A DNA stretch of 64,000 nt from Sinosporangium siamense (GCF_016863435.1 NZ_BOOW01000034.1:62001-126000); one strand, 5' to 3'; counted from the stretch's first letter, positions 18,080 to 26,709 are shown. Notes: generated by a model from the sequence alone, not told the origin. A program made the numbers and translations.

Positions 18080-19230
18080 AGGGGCACCACCGGCAGCTCG
18101 CGCGGCGCCACCGTGAACATGTCCACCCCGGAATCGGTCACCACCAAGGTGTCCTCGACCATCATCCCGCCCCATCCCAGCTTGTAATACGGCGTCTCAA
18201 AGCAGAATGTCATCCCCGCCGCCAGCGGCGTCACGACGCCCGGCGACACGATCGGCGGCTCGTAGATCGCGAGCCCGATCCCGTGCCCGCAGTGCTGGCG
18301 GCGGTAGGGGGTGATGCCGCCGCGTTCGACCCCCGCCATCGCGACCTCGAACACCGACTCGGCGGGCACCCCCGGCGCGGCCAGGGCGAGCTGGTCGTCC
18401 AGCCCGGCCAGGATCGCCGAGTAATGCGCGCTCTGCACGGAGTCGGGCGCGCCGAGCACGGCGGTGCGCCCGATGTCCGACCAGTAGCCGCCGTAGAGGC
18501 AGCCCACGTCGAACCGCACCGGCTCCCCCGCCGCCCACCGGCGGTCACCCGGGTGGGCGTCGGCCAGCGCCGAGCGCGGCCCGGTCAGGGCGACCACGAA
18601 ACGGGGCTCGCCGCCGCCTGCGACCATGGTCGCGGCCACCTCGCGGGCCAGCTCACGTTCCGTCACCCCCTCACCGGCCGTCGCGAGCGCGGCCCGCACG
18701 CCCTCCTCGGCGAGGTAGGCGGCGTAGCGCAGCAGCTCCACCTCCTCCGGCAGCTTCACCCCGCGCAGCGCCGACACCCAGGCGGTCGCGTCCACCGCCT
18801 CCTCGATCCCGGCGCCTTCTATGCCCAGCCGGGCCACCCCCACCTGCTTGAGCGCCACGGCGAGCGCGCTCGGCAGGTCGGGGTGGCGGTCGGCCATGCC
18901 GGTGAGCGGCGTCGCCGACGCCGACTCGAAATAGAACCTGCCGAACGGCACAAGCCGGTCCACGGGCACTCCCGCGTCGGCGGCCGGGGCCGTGTCGGCC
19001 GCCGGGCACACCAGCCACAGGTCGTCGCCGGTCACCACCGCGGCCATCTGATGGGCGCGGAAAAGCGGCCCGGCGACGCTCCGGTAGCCCGTGGCGTACA
19101 GGACGCTCTCCGGCGAGGTCAGCACGACCGCGTCGAACGGCGCCTCGGCCAGCGCCGCCCGCAACCCGGCCAGCCTGCGGCCGGCCAGCTCGCGCAGGTC
19201 GATGTCGGGGGCGGGACGCAGCGCGCTCAC
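18076..19230 (-). CDS. M24 family metallohydrolase (Xaa-Pro peptidase/creatinase fold)
   Basis: A 384-residue protein with a creatinase-like N-terminal domain (~1-130) and a C-terminal pita-bread domain. Metal ligands are visible: Asp in 'FDVGCLYGGYWSDIGRT', His in 'CGHGIGLAIYEPP', Glu in 'CFETPYY' and Glu in 'VEDTLVV', so a dinuclear metal site is intact. Family members split X-Pro peptides, creatine or ectoine; the operon context (NCS1 permease, LLM enzymes) fits a small N-containing compound better than a peptide. GTG 19230 overlaps the stop of the LLM gene upstream. Confidence 0.88.
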   Translation of the reverse strand: MSALRPAPDIDLRELAGRRLAGLRAALAEAPFDAVVLTSPESVLYATGYRSVAGPLFRAHQMAAVVTGDDLWLVCPAADTAPAADAGVPVDRLVPFGRFYFESASATPLTGMADRHPDLPSALAVALKQVGVARLGIEGAGIEEAVDATAWVSALRGVKLPEEVELLRYAAYLAEEGVRAALATAGEGVTERELAREVAATMVAGGGEPRFVVALTGPRSALADAHPGDRRWAAGEPVRFDVGCLYGGYWSDIGRTAVLGAPDSVQSAHYSAILAGLDDQLALAAPGVPAESVFEVAMAGVERGGITPYRRQHCGHGIGLAIYEPPIVSPGVVTPLAAGMTFCFETPYYKLGWGGMMVEDTLVVTDSGVDMFTVAPRELPVVPL

Positions 19231-20240
19231 GCCTGCCGCCCCTGCCGTGCGATGACCGTCTCGCCGAACTCCTCCATCATGTCCAGCGTGGCCGGCACCG
19301 AGTCCGCCGCGAACAGCAGGCCCGCCAGGGTGTCGACGCCCGCCGCGCGATATTCCTCCACCTGCTCGGCCACGCTCTCCGGCGTGCCGATGAGGTTGCG
19401 CCGGGCGAGGTCGGCGACTCCCTGGTCCTTGAGCGTCGTGCCCGACAGCGACACCAGGTGGTTGTGGAGCTGCGAGGAGCGGAAGCGCTCCCACGCGAGC
19501 TCGTGCGTCGGCGCGACGCTCACCGCCACCTGGAGCGCCACCTCGAACGCCTCGGGCAGCTCACGTCCCGCCGCCTCGGCCTGCGCGACGATCTCCGACC
19601 GGCCGCGCGCCACCTCCTCTGGGGTGAGGCAGGCGGGCAGCCACCCGTCGCCGTAGAGCGCGGCCCGCGTGCGGGAACCGGGCGCGTTGCCGCCCGACAG
19701 GATCGGCAGCCGCCCCACCGGCTTGGGGAACGACTCGACGTCGCGCATCCGCACGTATTTCCCGTCGAACGACGCGCTGCGCCGGGTGAACAGCGCCGTC
19801 AGGGCCTGGATCGCCTCCGCCGCGTGCTCACCCCGGTTGATTTTGCCGTCGGGATGCATCGCCTCGTATTCCTCGCGGTAGGCGCCGATGCCCACCCCGA
19901 GGACCGCGCGGCCCTTCGACAGCCGGTCGAGCGTCGCGGCCTGCTTGGCCGCGACCACCGGGTGCCGGAAAGGCAGCACCATGATCGCGGTCGCCAGGCG
20001 GATCCGGCTCGTCAGCGCGGCCACGTAGCTCAGATACGCGAACGGGTCGTAGTAGCGGGGCGGGGTGTCGAACTCCTCGCGGACATACGCCTGTGTGGTC
20101 ACATGGTCGTTGCCCCAGATCGAGTCGAACCCCAGCCGCTCCGCCGCCAGCGCCAGCTCGACCGCCTGATCGGCGTCGGCATAAGGGACGGGATACATCA
20201 ACCCTTCCGTCCCCGTCGGCACACCCAGGCCGAACCTCAC
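19227..20240 (-). CDS. LLM class flavin-dependent oxidoreductase (large)
   Basis: A 337-residue luciferase-like protein. 'MRFGLGVPTG' start strand, 'A-E-R-L-G-F-D-S-I-W-G-N-D-H' and 'L-S-K-G-R-A-V-L-G-V-G-I-G' mark the family. It is clearly different from the smaller LLM of the same operon. Class C flavin monooxygenases of this type open heterocycles or cleave C-N/C-S bonds using reduced flavin; no flavin reductase gene is present nearby, so F420H2 or a distant reductase would be needed. GTG 20240 overlaps the permease stop (GTGA). Confidence 0.9.
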   Translation of the reverse strand: MRFGLGVPTGTEGLMYPVPYADADQAVELALAAERLGFDSIWGNDHVTTQAYVREEFDTPPRYYDPFAYLSYVAALTSRIRLATAIMVLPFRHPVVAAKQAATLDRLSKGRAVLGVGIGAYREEYEAMHPDGKINRGEHAAEAIQALTALFTRRSASFDGKYVRMRDVESFPKPVGRLPILSGGNAPGSRTRAALYGDGWLPACLTPEEVARGRSEIVAQAEAAGRELPEAFEVALQVAVSVAPTHELAWERFRSSQLHNHLVSLSGTTLKDQGVADLARRNLIGTPESVAEQVEEYRAAGVDTLAGLLFAADSVPATLDMMEEFGETVIARQGRQA

Positions 20241-21565
20241 GATGCCTCTCCTTCCACAACTTCCCTCGTGCGTGCTCCCAACCGCCCGGCCAGCAGGCCG
20301 AGTACGGCATAGCACGCGAAGCCGTACACCAGTCCCTCGATGGCGTCGGTGAGCAGCACATCGGTGTACTTCGACAACACCGCCGCCACCACCCAGGCCA
20401 CAAGCGCCTCCACCCGCACCTTCGGCGCCGAGGCCAGCAGGTCGGAGCCCGACCTGTTCCTCGCCAGCACCCAGAAGTGCGCGATCATCACGCCCGCGAA
20501 CGGCGGCGCCACCAGCCCCACGATCTGCAGGAACGTGAGGAACTGCGCCGCGAGCCCGGCGAACGCCACGCAGACCGCGATCACGATGGACACCACGGTC
20601 CAGACCGGCTTGCCGACGCGCAGCCGCAGCGTGTTGGAGGCGTTGGTGAACGCGAGCGAGGCGGAGTAGAGGTTGTTGTCGGCGGTGTTCCACAACGCCA
20701 GCACCAGCATCACGGCGGCCGGGGCCAGCAGCCCGAGGCCCTGCATGACCAGGACGAAGTTACTGTTGCCCACTTTCATCGCCGACACCGTGGCGATGGT
20801 CTCGAAGACCCCCGCACCCACGATGAACCCGCAGAAACTGGAGATCAGCACGTCACGCGGCCGGATCGCGAACCGGCTGACGTCGCTCACCAGCGCCGCC
20901 CCGGTGATCCAGGTGGCGATCACCGCGCCCACCGCCGCGGCGAACCCGATCGGCACCGCCGGCACATGGGCGACCACGTCGCCGAACCCGCCCTCCCGGC
21001 TGCCGATCACGAAGAGGGCGACGAGCGCGATGCCGATCTCGATCGGCACGGCGATGGCGGAGAACTTCGCGAGGCCCTTGAACCCGAAGATCGCGGTCGA
21101 GGTGATCGCGAGCGCGAACGCCAGCACGAACGCCCACGACGGGATCGCCGGCAGCAGCTTGTTGACCGCGCCGCCCCACGTGTCCATCAGCACCCCGATG
21201 AACCCCATCGCGAGCACGCCGAGCAGCAGCGACACAACGACCGCGCCCTGCCGGCCGAACACGACCCGCGCGGCGAGATAGCTGGTCAGACCGGTACGGT
21301 GACCCACCAGGCCCACCAGCGTCGCCACCACGACGAGCACCAGGTTGCCGACGGCGATGGCGGCCATGCCCTCGCCGAACGACGTGCCGCCGCCGACCAC
21401 GCCTCCCACCAGGAAGCTGCTGACACTGATGTTCCAGCCGATCTGCACGATGATCATCTGGAGCAGGGATTTGCGGCGCTCCGGCGGCACCGGTTCGAGG
21501 GCGTGGTCGTTGAGGTCGTCGGCGAGCGACGTGCGCTCTGGGGGCACGGCACGGCTCGTGGTCAC
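20237..21565 (-). CDS. NCS1/cytosine-permease-type transporter
   Basis: A 442-residue membrane protein with about 12 hydrophobic segments and the nucleobase:cation symporter-1 pattern (early 'IGWNISVSSFLVGG', 'GLTSYLAARVVFG' and 'LWNTADNNLYSASLAF' motifs, the last one typical of CodB-like permeases). It would import a purine/pyrimidine- or hydantoin-like compound with Na+ or H+. GTG 21565 has an excellent GAGGAGG ribosome-binding site 5 bases away. It heads the five-gene operon and thus sets its substrate; divergent PucR regulator next door. Confidence 0.9.
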   Translation of the reverse strand: MTTSRAVPPERTSLADDLNDHALEPVPPERRKSLLQMIIVQIGWNISVSSFLVGGVVGGGTSFGEGMAAIAVGNLVLVVVATLVGLVGHRTGLTSYLAARVVFGRQGAVVVSLLLGVLAMGFIGVLMDTWGGAVNKLLPAIPSWAFVLAFALAITSTAIFGFKGLAKFSAIAVPIEIGIALVALFVIGSREGGFGDVVAHVPAVPIGFAAAVGAVIATWITGAALVSDVSRFAIRPRDVLISSFCGFIVGAGVFETIATVSAMKVGNSNFVLVMQGLGLLAPAAVMLVLALWNTADNNLYSASLAFTNASNTLRLRVGKPVWTVVSIVIAVCVAFAGLAAQFLTFLQIVGLVAPPFAGVMIAHFWVLARNRSGSDLLASAPKVRVEALVAWVVAAVLSKYTDVLLTDAIEGLVYGFACYAVLGLLAGRLGARTREVVEGEAS

Positions 21566-21620
21566 GAGGTCCTCCTCACACAGGCCATTTGGGACCTGGC
21601 CTTGTGATAGTCCATAGTCG

Positions 21621-21640
21621 GTGAGGGTGATGAACCTCAC
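21621..21640. promoter_or_regulatory. candidate operator between divergent permease operon and PucR gene
   Basis: The only clear dyad in this short divergent region is GTGAGG (21621-21626) / CCTCAC (21635-21640) with 8 bases between. It lies 56-75 bases from the permease start, as expected for an autoregulated divergent control site. Confidence 0.4.
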
Positions 21641-21676
21641 TACGTGGACTGCTCGGAAGATACAGGGGGCGTTCTT

Positions 21677-23140
21677 GTGGATTCGCCACAACACTCGCAC
21701 TCCGACGACCCTAACCCGGCCGATCCCCGCAGCTCAGATCACGCAGAGGCCTGCCCCGCCCATCCCGAAGATCCCGCCTGCTCGGACGACTCCGCCGGCC
21801 CTTCAGGCTCAGATTCGGCTCCCGCCGGCCCCGCCCCGGCCACCCCCAGCGGCTCGCAAAAGTCCTCGCCCAGTGGCGGTCGTTCCGACCTGCCCGGCTC
21901 CGCTTCATCCGCACCTGTAGGCCCTGGAGAGGTGCCGCCCGGCCCCGGTCCCGAGCTGGCGCGGCGGGCCGCGCGGCTGCTGGAGCAGGTAGACGACATG
22001 TCCGCCGCGCTCGTCGACGCCGTCTGGGAGCACCTCCCGGGCTACGATCCCGCCCGCATGGACGTCCGGGACCTCGCCGACGTCGTCGCGCCCAACATCC
22101 GCGCCGTCCTCGCCGCAGTCGCCGAACGGCGAAGCCCGGCGGGCGGGGAGCTGACCCCGGCCGCGGCCCTCGGCGAGCGGCGGGCCATCCAGGGGGTCCC
22201 GGTGGAGGGCGTGGTGGCGTCCTGGCACGCGGCCGAACGGCTGCTGCTCCAGCGTTTCGCCGCCGTCGGCCCGCCGATGGAGGCGCCGGTGCTCACCGAG
22301 CTCACCCACCGCCTCGCCGCCGTCGTGGACACCATGATCGAGGCGTCGACCGACGCCTACCGACAGACCCGCAGCGAGGCCGCGGGACACCTCGACCAGA
22401 TCGCCACCGACCTCGTCTCCCGCCTGGCCGGCGGCGAGCCGCTCGACCCGTCCGAAGTGGAGGAGCGCGCCCGCCTCATCGGCGTGCAGGCCCAGGTCCC
22501 CCATCGGGCCGCGGCCATCGGGATGCGCGGCGCCGTACGACCCCTGGAGATCACCCGTGCCCAGCGAGTGCTGCTCGACGCCCTCCGCCCGCGCCTGCGC
22601 AGCCGCGTGCTCGCCGGCACCCGAGGGCAGGCCCTCCTGCTCGTCCTCGCCGACGCCCCCGGCATCCCCGAGGCCCTCACCCGCGCCGCAGGCCGCCCCG
22701 GCGTGCCGCCCGGAGTCGTCGTCGGCCTGGGCGAACCCCGCCCCCGCCTCGGCGAGGCGGGGGCCTCCTGCCGGGAGGCCCTCGCGGCCCTGGAGGCGGG
22801 CCTGCGCATGGGCGCCGACCGCGCCGTCATCCCCTTCGAGAGGGTCATCCCCGAGGTGCTCCTCATCGACAACCCCCTGGACGCCAGGCGCCTCGCCGAC
22901 ACCATCCTCGCTCCGCTACGGCAGAGCCCTGCCCTGGTGGAGACCCTGCGCGTCTTCCTCGCCACCGGACTGTCGACCCGCCTCACCGCGCGCCGCCTGC
23001 GCATCCACGAGAACACCGTGAGCTACCGCGTCCGGCGCGTGGTCCAGCTGCTTGGGGTGGACTCCGCGGCCGAGTTGGTGAGGGCCGACGTCCTCCTCGC
23101 CCTGCGCGCCGAGGAACTCGGCGAGGCACCCGACCGATAG
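21677..23140 (+). CDS. PucR family transcriptional regulator
   Basis: From GTG 21677 (AGGGGGC before it) 487 residues; an upstream GTG at 21644 and a later one near 21,930 are also possible. The first ~85 residues are low-complexity Ser/Pro/Asp-rich and probably disordered. The conserved part starts near 'ARRAARLLEQVDDM'. The middle is the helical RsbT-co-antagonist-like/CdaR region ('GVPVEGVVASWHAAERLLLQRF'), and the C-terminus is the PucR helix-turn-helix ('TARRLRIHENTVSYRVRRVVQLL'). It is divergent from the NCS1/LLM operon and is its likely activator, sensing the imported compound or an intermediate. Confidence 0.85.
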   Translation: MDSPQHSHSDDPNPADPRSSDHAEACPAHPEDPACSDDSAGPSGSDSAPAGPAPATPSGSQKSSPSGGRSDLPGSASSAPVGPGEVPPGPGPELARRAARLLEQVDDMSAALVDAVWEHLPGYDPARMDVRDLADVVAPNIRAVLAAVAERRSPAGGELTPAAALGERRAIQGVPVEGVVASWHAAERLLLQRFAAVGPPMEAPVLTELTHRLAAVVDTMIEASTDAYRQTRSEAAGHLDQIATDLVSRLAGGEPLDPSEVEERARLIGVQAQVPHRAAAIGMRGAVRPLEITRAQRVLLDALRPRLRSRVLAGTRGQALLLVLADAPGIPEALTRAAGRPGVPPGVVVGLGEPRPRLGEAGASCREALAALEAGLRMGADRAVIPFERVIPEVLLIDNPLDARRLADTILAPLRQSPALVETLRVFLATGLSTRLTARRLRIHENTVSYRVRRVVQLLGVDSAAELVRADVLLALRAEELGEAPDR

Positions 23141-23159
23141 CCCCCGGTCGAGGTACGGA

Positions 23160-23182
23160 CAAGCCGGGTTCGCCCGGGGCTT
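23160..23182 (+). terminator. hairpin terminator after PucR gene
   Basis: AAGCC-GGG / CCC-(GG)-GGCTT arms around a TTCG tetraloop at about 23161-23182, starting 20 bases after the stop codon. Small bulge; no U-tract. Confidence 0.45.
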
Positions 23183-23509
23183 CGCGAGGTCACGGTAGTG
23201 GCGCGTCCACGGGATGTCCGCCACTTCGCCCGCCGACCTCCCTGATCACCCGCCATGCCCCGTCGCCGAGGTGATCCCGTCGGTGATGGGAACCGGCTAC
23301 CGGACACACGGCGCACTTTCCGGCTCCCGCCGTACGTTGCACCGGCACCGGCACCGGCGCCGGCGGAGGGCGGATGGCGGAGGCGGCGGTCGCCCCGCGT
23401 GCGGGAAACCGGGCACGTCGCCGGAAGGCCCGCCGCGTGGCGGCGGGAATCGCGGGACTCCGGCTACACGACGATGTGTGCCGGGGTCACGGGCGAAAGG
23501 GGTGGGCGG
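23183..23509. other. intergenic region without recognisable gene
   Basis: About 330 bases between the convergent PucR and propeller genes. It has a short (GGCACC)n-like run near 23341-23365 and GC-rich inverted segments, but no coding pattern, remnant or promoter I can recognise. Confidence 0.5.
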
Positions 23510-24793
23510 TCAGCTTTCCGTGCCCACCTTGCCGAGGGAGAACTGCTCGCCTCCCCTCAGCGGGAGGTCCCGGAGGCGCTGGGAGGCGCCACTGCGCACG
23601 TCGACGGCGTAGTAGCCGAGGGATCCCCGTCCGCCCGCCTTGTCCGCCCGCACGACGTATTCGTGCTCGTTGGCCCAGCTGCGGCCGGTGGCGGACGCCG
23701 TCTTCGGCTGGGAGAGCAGGCGGAGTTCGTGCTTCTTGAGCACACGGCCTGCCGTCTTGGTGTTGTAGATGACGAGTTGTTCCTTGCCGGACTCGTCGAC
23801 GTCGGACCGCACCTCCACCAGACGGAGGCCGTCGGGTGAGAGGCTGTAGTCGATGCCGTCCCGCCGCCACTCCCCCTGGATCTTGCCTCGCCGGTCGAGG
23901 ATGGCCACCGTACCCTTCTTCACCGGGGAGCTCCCGGCCGCGTCGCGGCAGCCGCGCCCGGCGGCGATCACGGTGGCGTTGCGGCTGATGCCGAGCACGT
24001 CGCAGAATCCGCGGAAGGTCGAGGTCTTCCGGGTGGCCGCGTTGGTGACCAGCACCCTCGGGCTTTCCCCGGAGAACGACACTGAGAAGAACCGGCCGTC
24101 AGGGGATATGTCTACACCTTGGAACTCGGCGAGTGTCGCGACGTCCATGCGGGGGGAGACGGGCTCGATGCGGGCCGTCGGGAGATGCCATCCGACGAAC
24201 TGCATGCGGCTCGCGCTGAAATAGACGACGCTGTGCCCGTCGGGGCTGATTTGAAGGGGCATCGAACGCGTGGTGCTCTCGTCGATTTTGGCGAAGTTCA
24301 CCGCGTCGTGGAGCCGGATGTTGCTCCAGCACCCCCGCTGCGAGCATGTGCGCGAGTGCGCGAGCCCCTGTTCGTCGGGCTTCTCGCCGTTGGTGTGTTT
24401 GACCCGGAGGGTCCAGCCGTTGCACGCGATCGACTCGGAGACGTCCTGCGGAGACGCCCCCCGGCGGCAATTGTGAAGGTCCGGAGCATAGGCATATTGC
24501 ACGGGAAGCGTGAACGGCTGCGGTGTCCACTCTTCCGCCATGGCGGGCGTGCTGCTCACCACCGGCGTCGGCGCGGCACTCGGAGGTGGGGCCGGCGTCG
24601 GCCCGGCCTGCGCCGCCTCCCCTGGCACGTCGGTCAAACTCACATAGGTGAACGCGCCCCCCACAAGCACAGCCAGAGCCAGGGCATAGCGCCCGAACCT
24701 CCCGGGTGCCCCCCCTCGCTCACCACCCGGCGCGGAAGCCGACTGAACCGACCCTCCCGCCAGGCCCTTCTTCTTATCTCTCACATCGGACAA
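23510..24793 (-). CDS. membrane-anchored WD40/PD40-type beta-propeller protein
   Basis: A 427-residue protein starting at TTG 24793 (GAGG 8 bases before; GTG 24784 is the alternative). A short basic cytoplasmic part is followed by one membrane helix ('YALALAVLVGGAFTYVSL', ~36-53), a Pro/Ala/Thr-rich linker (~60-85) and an extracellular propeller with 'ISPDGHSVVYFSA', 'ISPDGRFFSVSF' and 'LSPDGLRLVEV' blades. Three Cys in the first blade region may form disulphides. It resembles the sensor half of actinomycete kinase-WD40 proteins without the kinase. Function unknown; possibly cell-wall or ligand sensing. Confidence 0.75.
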   Translation of the reverse strand: MSDVRDKKKGLAGGSVQSASAPGGERGGAPGRFGRYALALAVLVGGAFTYVSLTDVPGEAAQAGPTPAPPPSAAPTPVVSSTPAMAEEWTPQPFTLPVQYAYAPDLHNCRRGASPQDVSESIACNGWTLRVKHTNGEKPDEQGLAHSRTCSQRGCWSNIRLHDAVNFAKIDESTTRSMPLQISPDGHSVVYFSASRMQFVGWHLPTARIEPVSPRMDVATLAEFQGVDISPDGRFFSVSFSGESPRVLVTNAATRKTSTFRGFCDVLGISRNATVIAAGRGCRDAAGSSPVKKGTVAILDRRGKIQGEWRRDGIDYSLSPDGLRLVEVRSDVDESGKEQLVIYNTKTAGRVLKKHELRLLSQPKTASATGRSWANEHEYVVRADKAGGRGSLGYYAVDVRSGASQRLRDLPLRGGEQFSLGKVGTES

Positions 24794-25511
24794 GACTCAG
24801 TCCTCGCCAACCGTTCAAATGCTCGTTATCCCCATATGGGCAAGCCAAGATGGTACTTCGTGTGATCTTGCTCCCGTGGCCCGTTCGCTGCGAACCCTCA
24901 CCCGATCCTGGAGGGCCAGGCCGGGGACCTGCATGGATCACGAGCACTTCGGCGGTTGACAATCTGCGGCTCTGCCGTACTCCGCACCCGAATGCCGCCA
25001 CTCGCCGCGCGAGGCGCGCCTCCCGATCCAGCGCCGCCTTTCTGCTCTTCATCCAATGCTGGAAAAGATCCATGCGTGACTTGACGACCTTGCCCAGGAC
25101 GACCTTGACCGCCTCCGTCTCACACGCGTCCTTGGCCGACATGAACGCCTCCTGGTGCGCGTTGTTTATGCTGACGGCCAGATTCGGATCCTCCGGCGGC
25201 ACCAACGCCCCTGAACTGGGGTCGTCGGGGTAGATGTAGCGGGCGAAGGTCTGGTAGCCGTACTTACTCCTGAACTGCTTGACCGCCTCGTAGTCGCCGT
25301 TCGCGACCCGGCGTTGAAGCTCGGTCTCCTGGTCGGGGGCCACGAAGGCGATGTACTTGAAGCCCTTGGCCTTCATGCATTCGGCTATCTTGCGCTCGAC
25401 CTTTCATTTGACCTCCATCGCATCCTGCGCCGGCTTCGACGCCGGTTTCGACGCCTGTGCGGAGGTCGCGGGCGCGGCTCCCTCAGTGGCGGTCCCGCAC
25501 GCGGCGACAAG
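24774..25511 (-). pseudogene. hypothetical lipoprotein gene with internal stop
   Basis: An open frame of 200 codons (ATG 25376) begins 'MKAKGFKYIAFVAPD'. The same frame upstream encodes 'V-A-A-C-G-T-A-T-E-G' (a lipobox-like start at ~25497), an Ala/Lys/Pro linker and 'V-E-R-K-I-A-E-C', interrupted only by TGA at 25404-25406. The sequence thus looks like a secreted lipoprotein whose gene has gained a nonsense codon and lost the hydrophobic signal. After 'RRVAAFG' (about 24975) the C-terminal part looks non-coding and runs into the start of the next gene. No function known to me. Confidence 0.55.
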
Positions 25512-25524
25512 ATCCCGATGGTTT

Positions 25525-25601
25525 CGTCTTGAGGCGTGGCGGGACCTGTCGCGAGTCGTGGCCGGTCGCGGCAGATTCCAACGGTTGCGTCTTGAGGCGT
25601 G
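25525..25601. repeat. 14-bp direct repeat pair
   Basis: CGTCTTGAGGCGTG occurs at 25525-25538 and again at 25588-25601, 63 bases apart, exactly where the signal-peptide region of the broken lipoprotein gene should be. It may mark the rearrangement that damaged that gene. Confidence 0.6.
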
Positions 25602-25725
25602 ACGACCCGTCTGCGGACCGAATCAGGGGGCCGCGCGGGCTCTGCCGTAACCCTAGATCATCATGAAACGGTGTTGATCGATGCCGCACTGGGGGAGCAT
25701 CGCTCTCACAACGGGAGGAATGAGC

Positions 25726-26640
25726 ATGGGAAAGCATGTCGTCGTCGGATCCGGGCAAGTGGGCACTCATCTCGCCACCAAACTCCTCACCCGGGGGCAT
25801 GACGTCACCGTCGTCACCAGATCGGGCGGCGGCCCCGACGGCACCCACAGAGTCACGGCCGACGTCGCCGATCAAAGACGTCTAACGGAGGCGGCCGAGG
25901 GGGCCGACGTCCTCTACAACTGCGTGAGCCCGAAATATCACCGCTGGCTCACGGACTGGCCACCGCTGGCCGCCTCCTTCCTCGCCGCAGCCGAGGCGAC
26001 GGGCGCCGGACTGGTGATGCTCGGCAACCTCTATGCATATGGACCGGTCAACGGACCGATGACCGAGGACCTGCCGCTCGCCTCCACCACCCCGAAGAGC
26101 CGGCTTCGCGGCGCGATGTGGGAGCAAGCGCTGGCCGCCCACCAGGCAGGCAGGATCAGAGCGACCGAGGTCCGCGCATCCGACTTCTTCGGCCCCGGCG
26201 CCTCCGACCAGTCCTACCTCGGAGCCCGATTCGTGAAGCCCCTACGGGCCGGGAAACCCGTTCCGCTCCTGTGGCCCGCAGACATGCCACATAGCTGGAC
26301 ATACCTCCCCGACGTCGCCGAAGCCCTGATCGTCGCGGGCACCGACGAACGTGCCTGGGGCCGCCCCTGGCACGTTCCCACCAACCCGCCCCTCACCTTC
26401 CGCGAGGTCGCCGAGCGGATGGCGGACATCATCGGCAGACCCATGCCGGGGGTACGGGAGCTCCCGTGGCCGCTCATCCGGGCGGCCGGCCTGTTCACCC
26501 CTTTGCTCGGCGAGCTCAGACATGTCCGCTATCAGTTCGCCTCTCCGTTCGTCGTCGACTCCTCGGCCTTTGAGAGCACGTTCGGCGTGGCGCCGACCTC
26601 GATGGACGAGGCGTTGAGAGCCACAGTCGACGCCTTCTGA
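25726..26640 (+). CDS. NAD(P)-dependent epimerase/dehydratase-like protein
   Basis: A 304-residue extended SDR. The dinucleotide site is 'V-V-V-G-S-G-Q-V-G-T-H-L-A' at residues 4-16; later 'NLYAYGPVNGPMTEDLP' corresponds to the active-site/Y region of atypical epimerases, and the C-terminal part ends with a substrate domain. ATG 25726 is chosen because GGGAGG lies 7 bases away; the ATG at 25720 is too close. It stands alone with nothing functionally linked upstream; downstream is the TGACGTCA array. Substrate unknown. Confidence 0.82.
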   Translation: MGKHVVVGSGQVGTHLATKLLTRGHDVTVVTRSGGGPDGTHRVTADVADQRRLTEAAEGADVLYNCVSPKYHRWLTDWPPLAASFLAAAEATGAGLVMLGNLYAYGPVNGPMTEDLPLASTTPKSRLRGAMWEQALAAHQAGRIRATEVRASDFFGPGASDQSYLGARFVKPLRAGKPVPLLWPADMPHSWTYLPDVAEALIVAGTDERAWGRPWHVPTNPPLTFREVAERMADIIGRPMPGVRELPWPLIRAAGLFTPLLGELRHVRYQFASPFVVDSSAFESTFGVAPTSMDEALRATVDAF

Positions 26641-26648
26641 TGCCCATA

Positions 26649-26709
26649 TGACGTCACTCCATCATTCGGTGACGTCAAAATGACGTCATGCTGTGTTAGC
26701 CTGACGTCG
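26649..26709 (+). promoter_or_regulatory. array of four phased TGACGTCA palindromes
   Basis: TGACGTCA occurs at 26649-26656, 26670-26677 and 26681-26688, and TGACGTCG at 26702-26709. Start-to-start distances are 21, 11 and 21 bases, i.e. two, one and two helical turns, so all four sites face the same side of the DNA. The array fills the whole region between the epimerase stop and the ABC gene and overlaps the probable promoter (TGTTAGC before the fourth site). It is a strong candidate for a cooperative operator of an unlinked regulator. Confidence 0.7.

Noticed and set aside
15873-21565. Assignment of the operon to ectoine breakdown because of the M24 enzyme and PLP enzyme
   Set aside because: No cyclodeaminase, deacetylase or ectoine ABC/TRAP importer genes are present, and the permease is of the NCS1 nucleobase type.
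23335-23370. (GGCACC)n-like run
   Set aside because: Short, imperfect and common in such GC-rich DNA; no associated feature.
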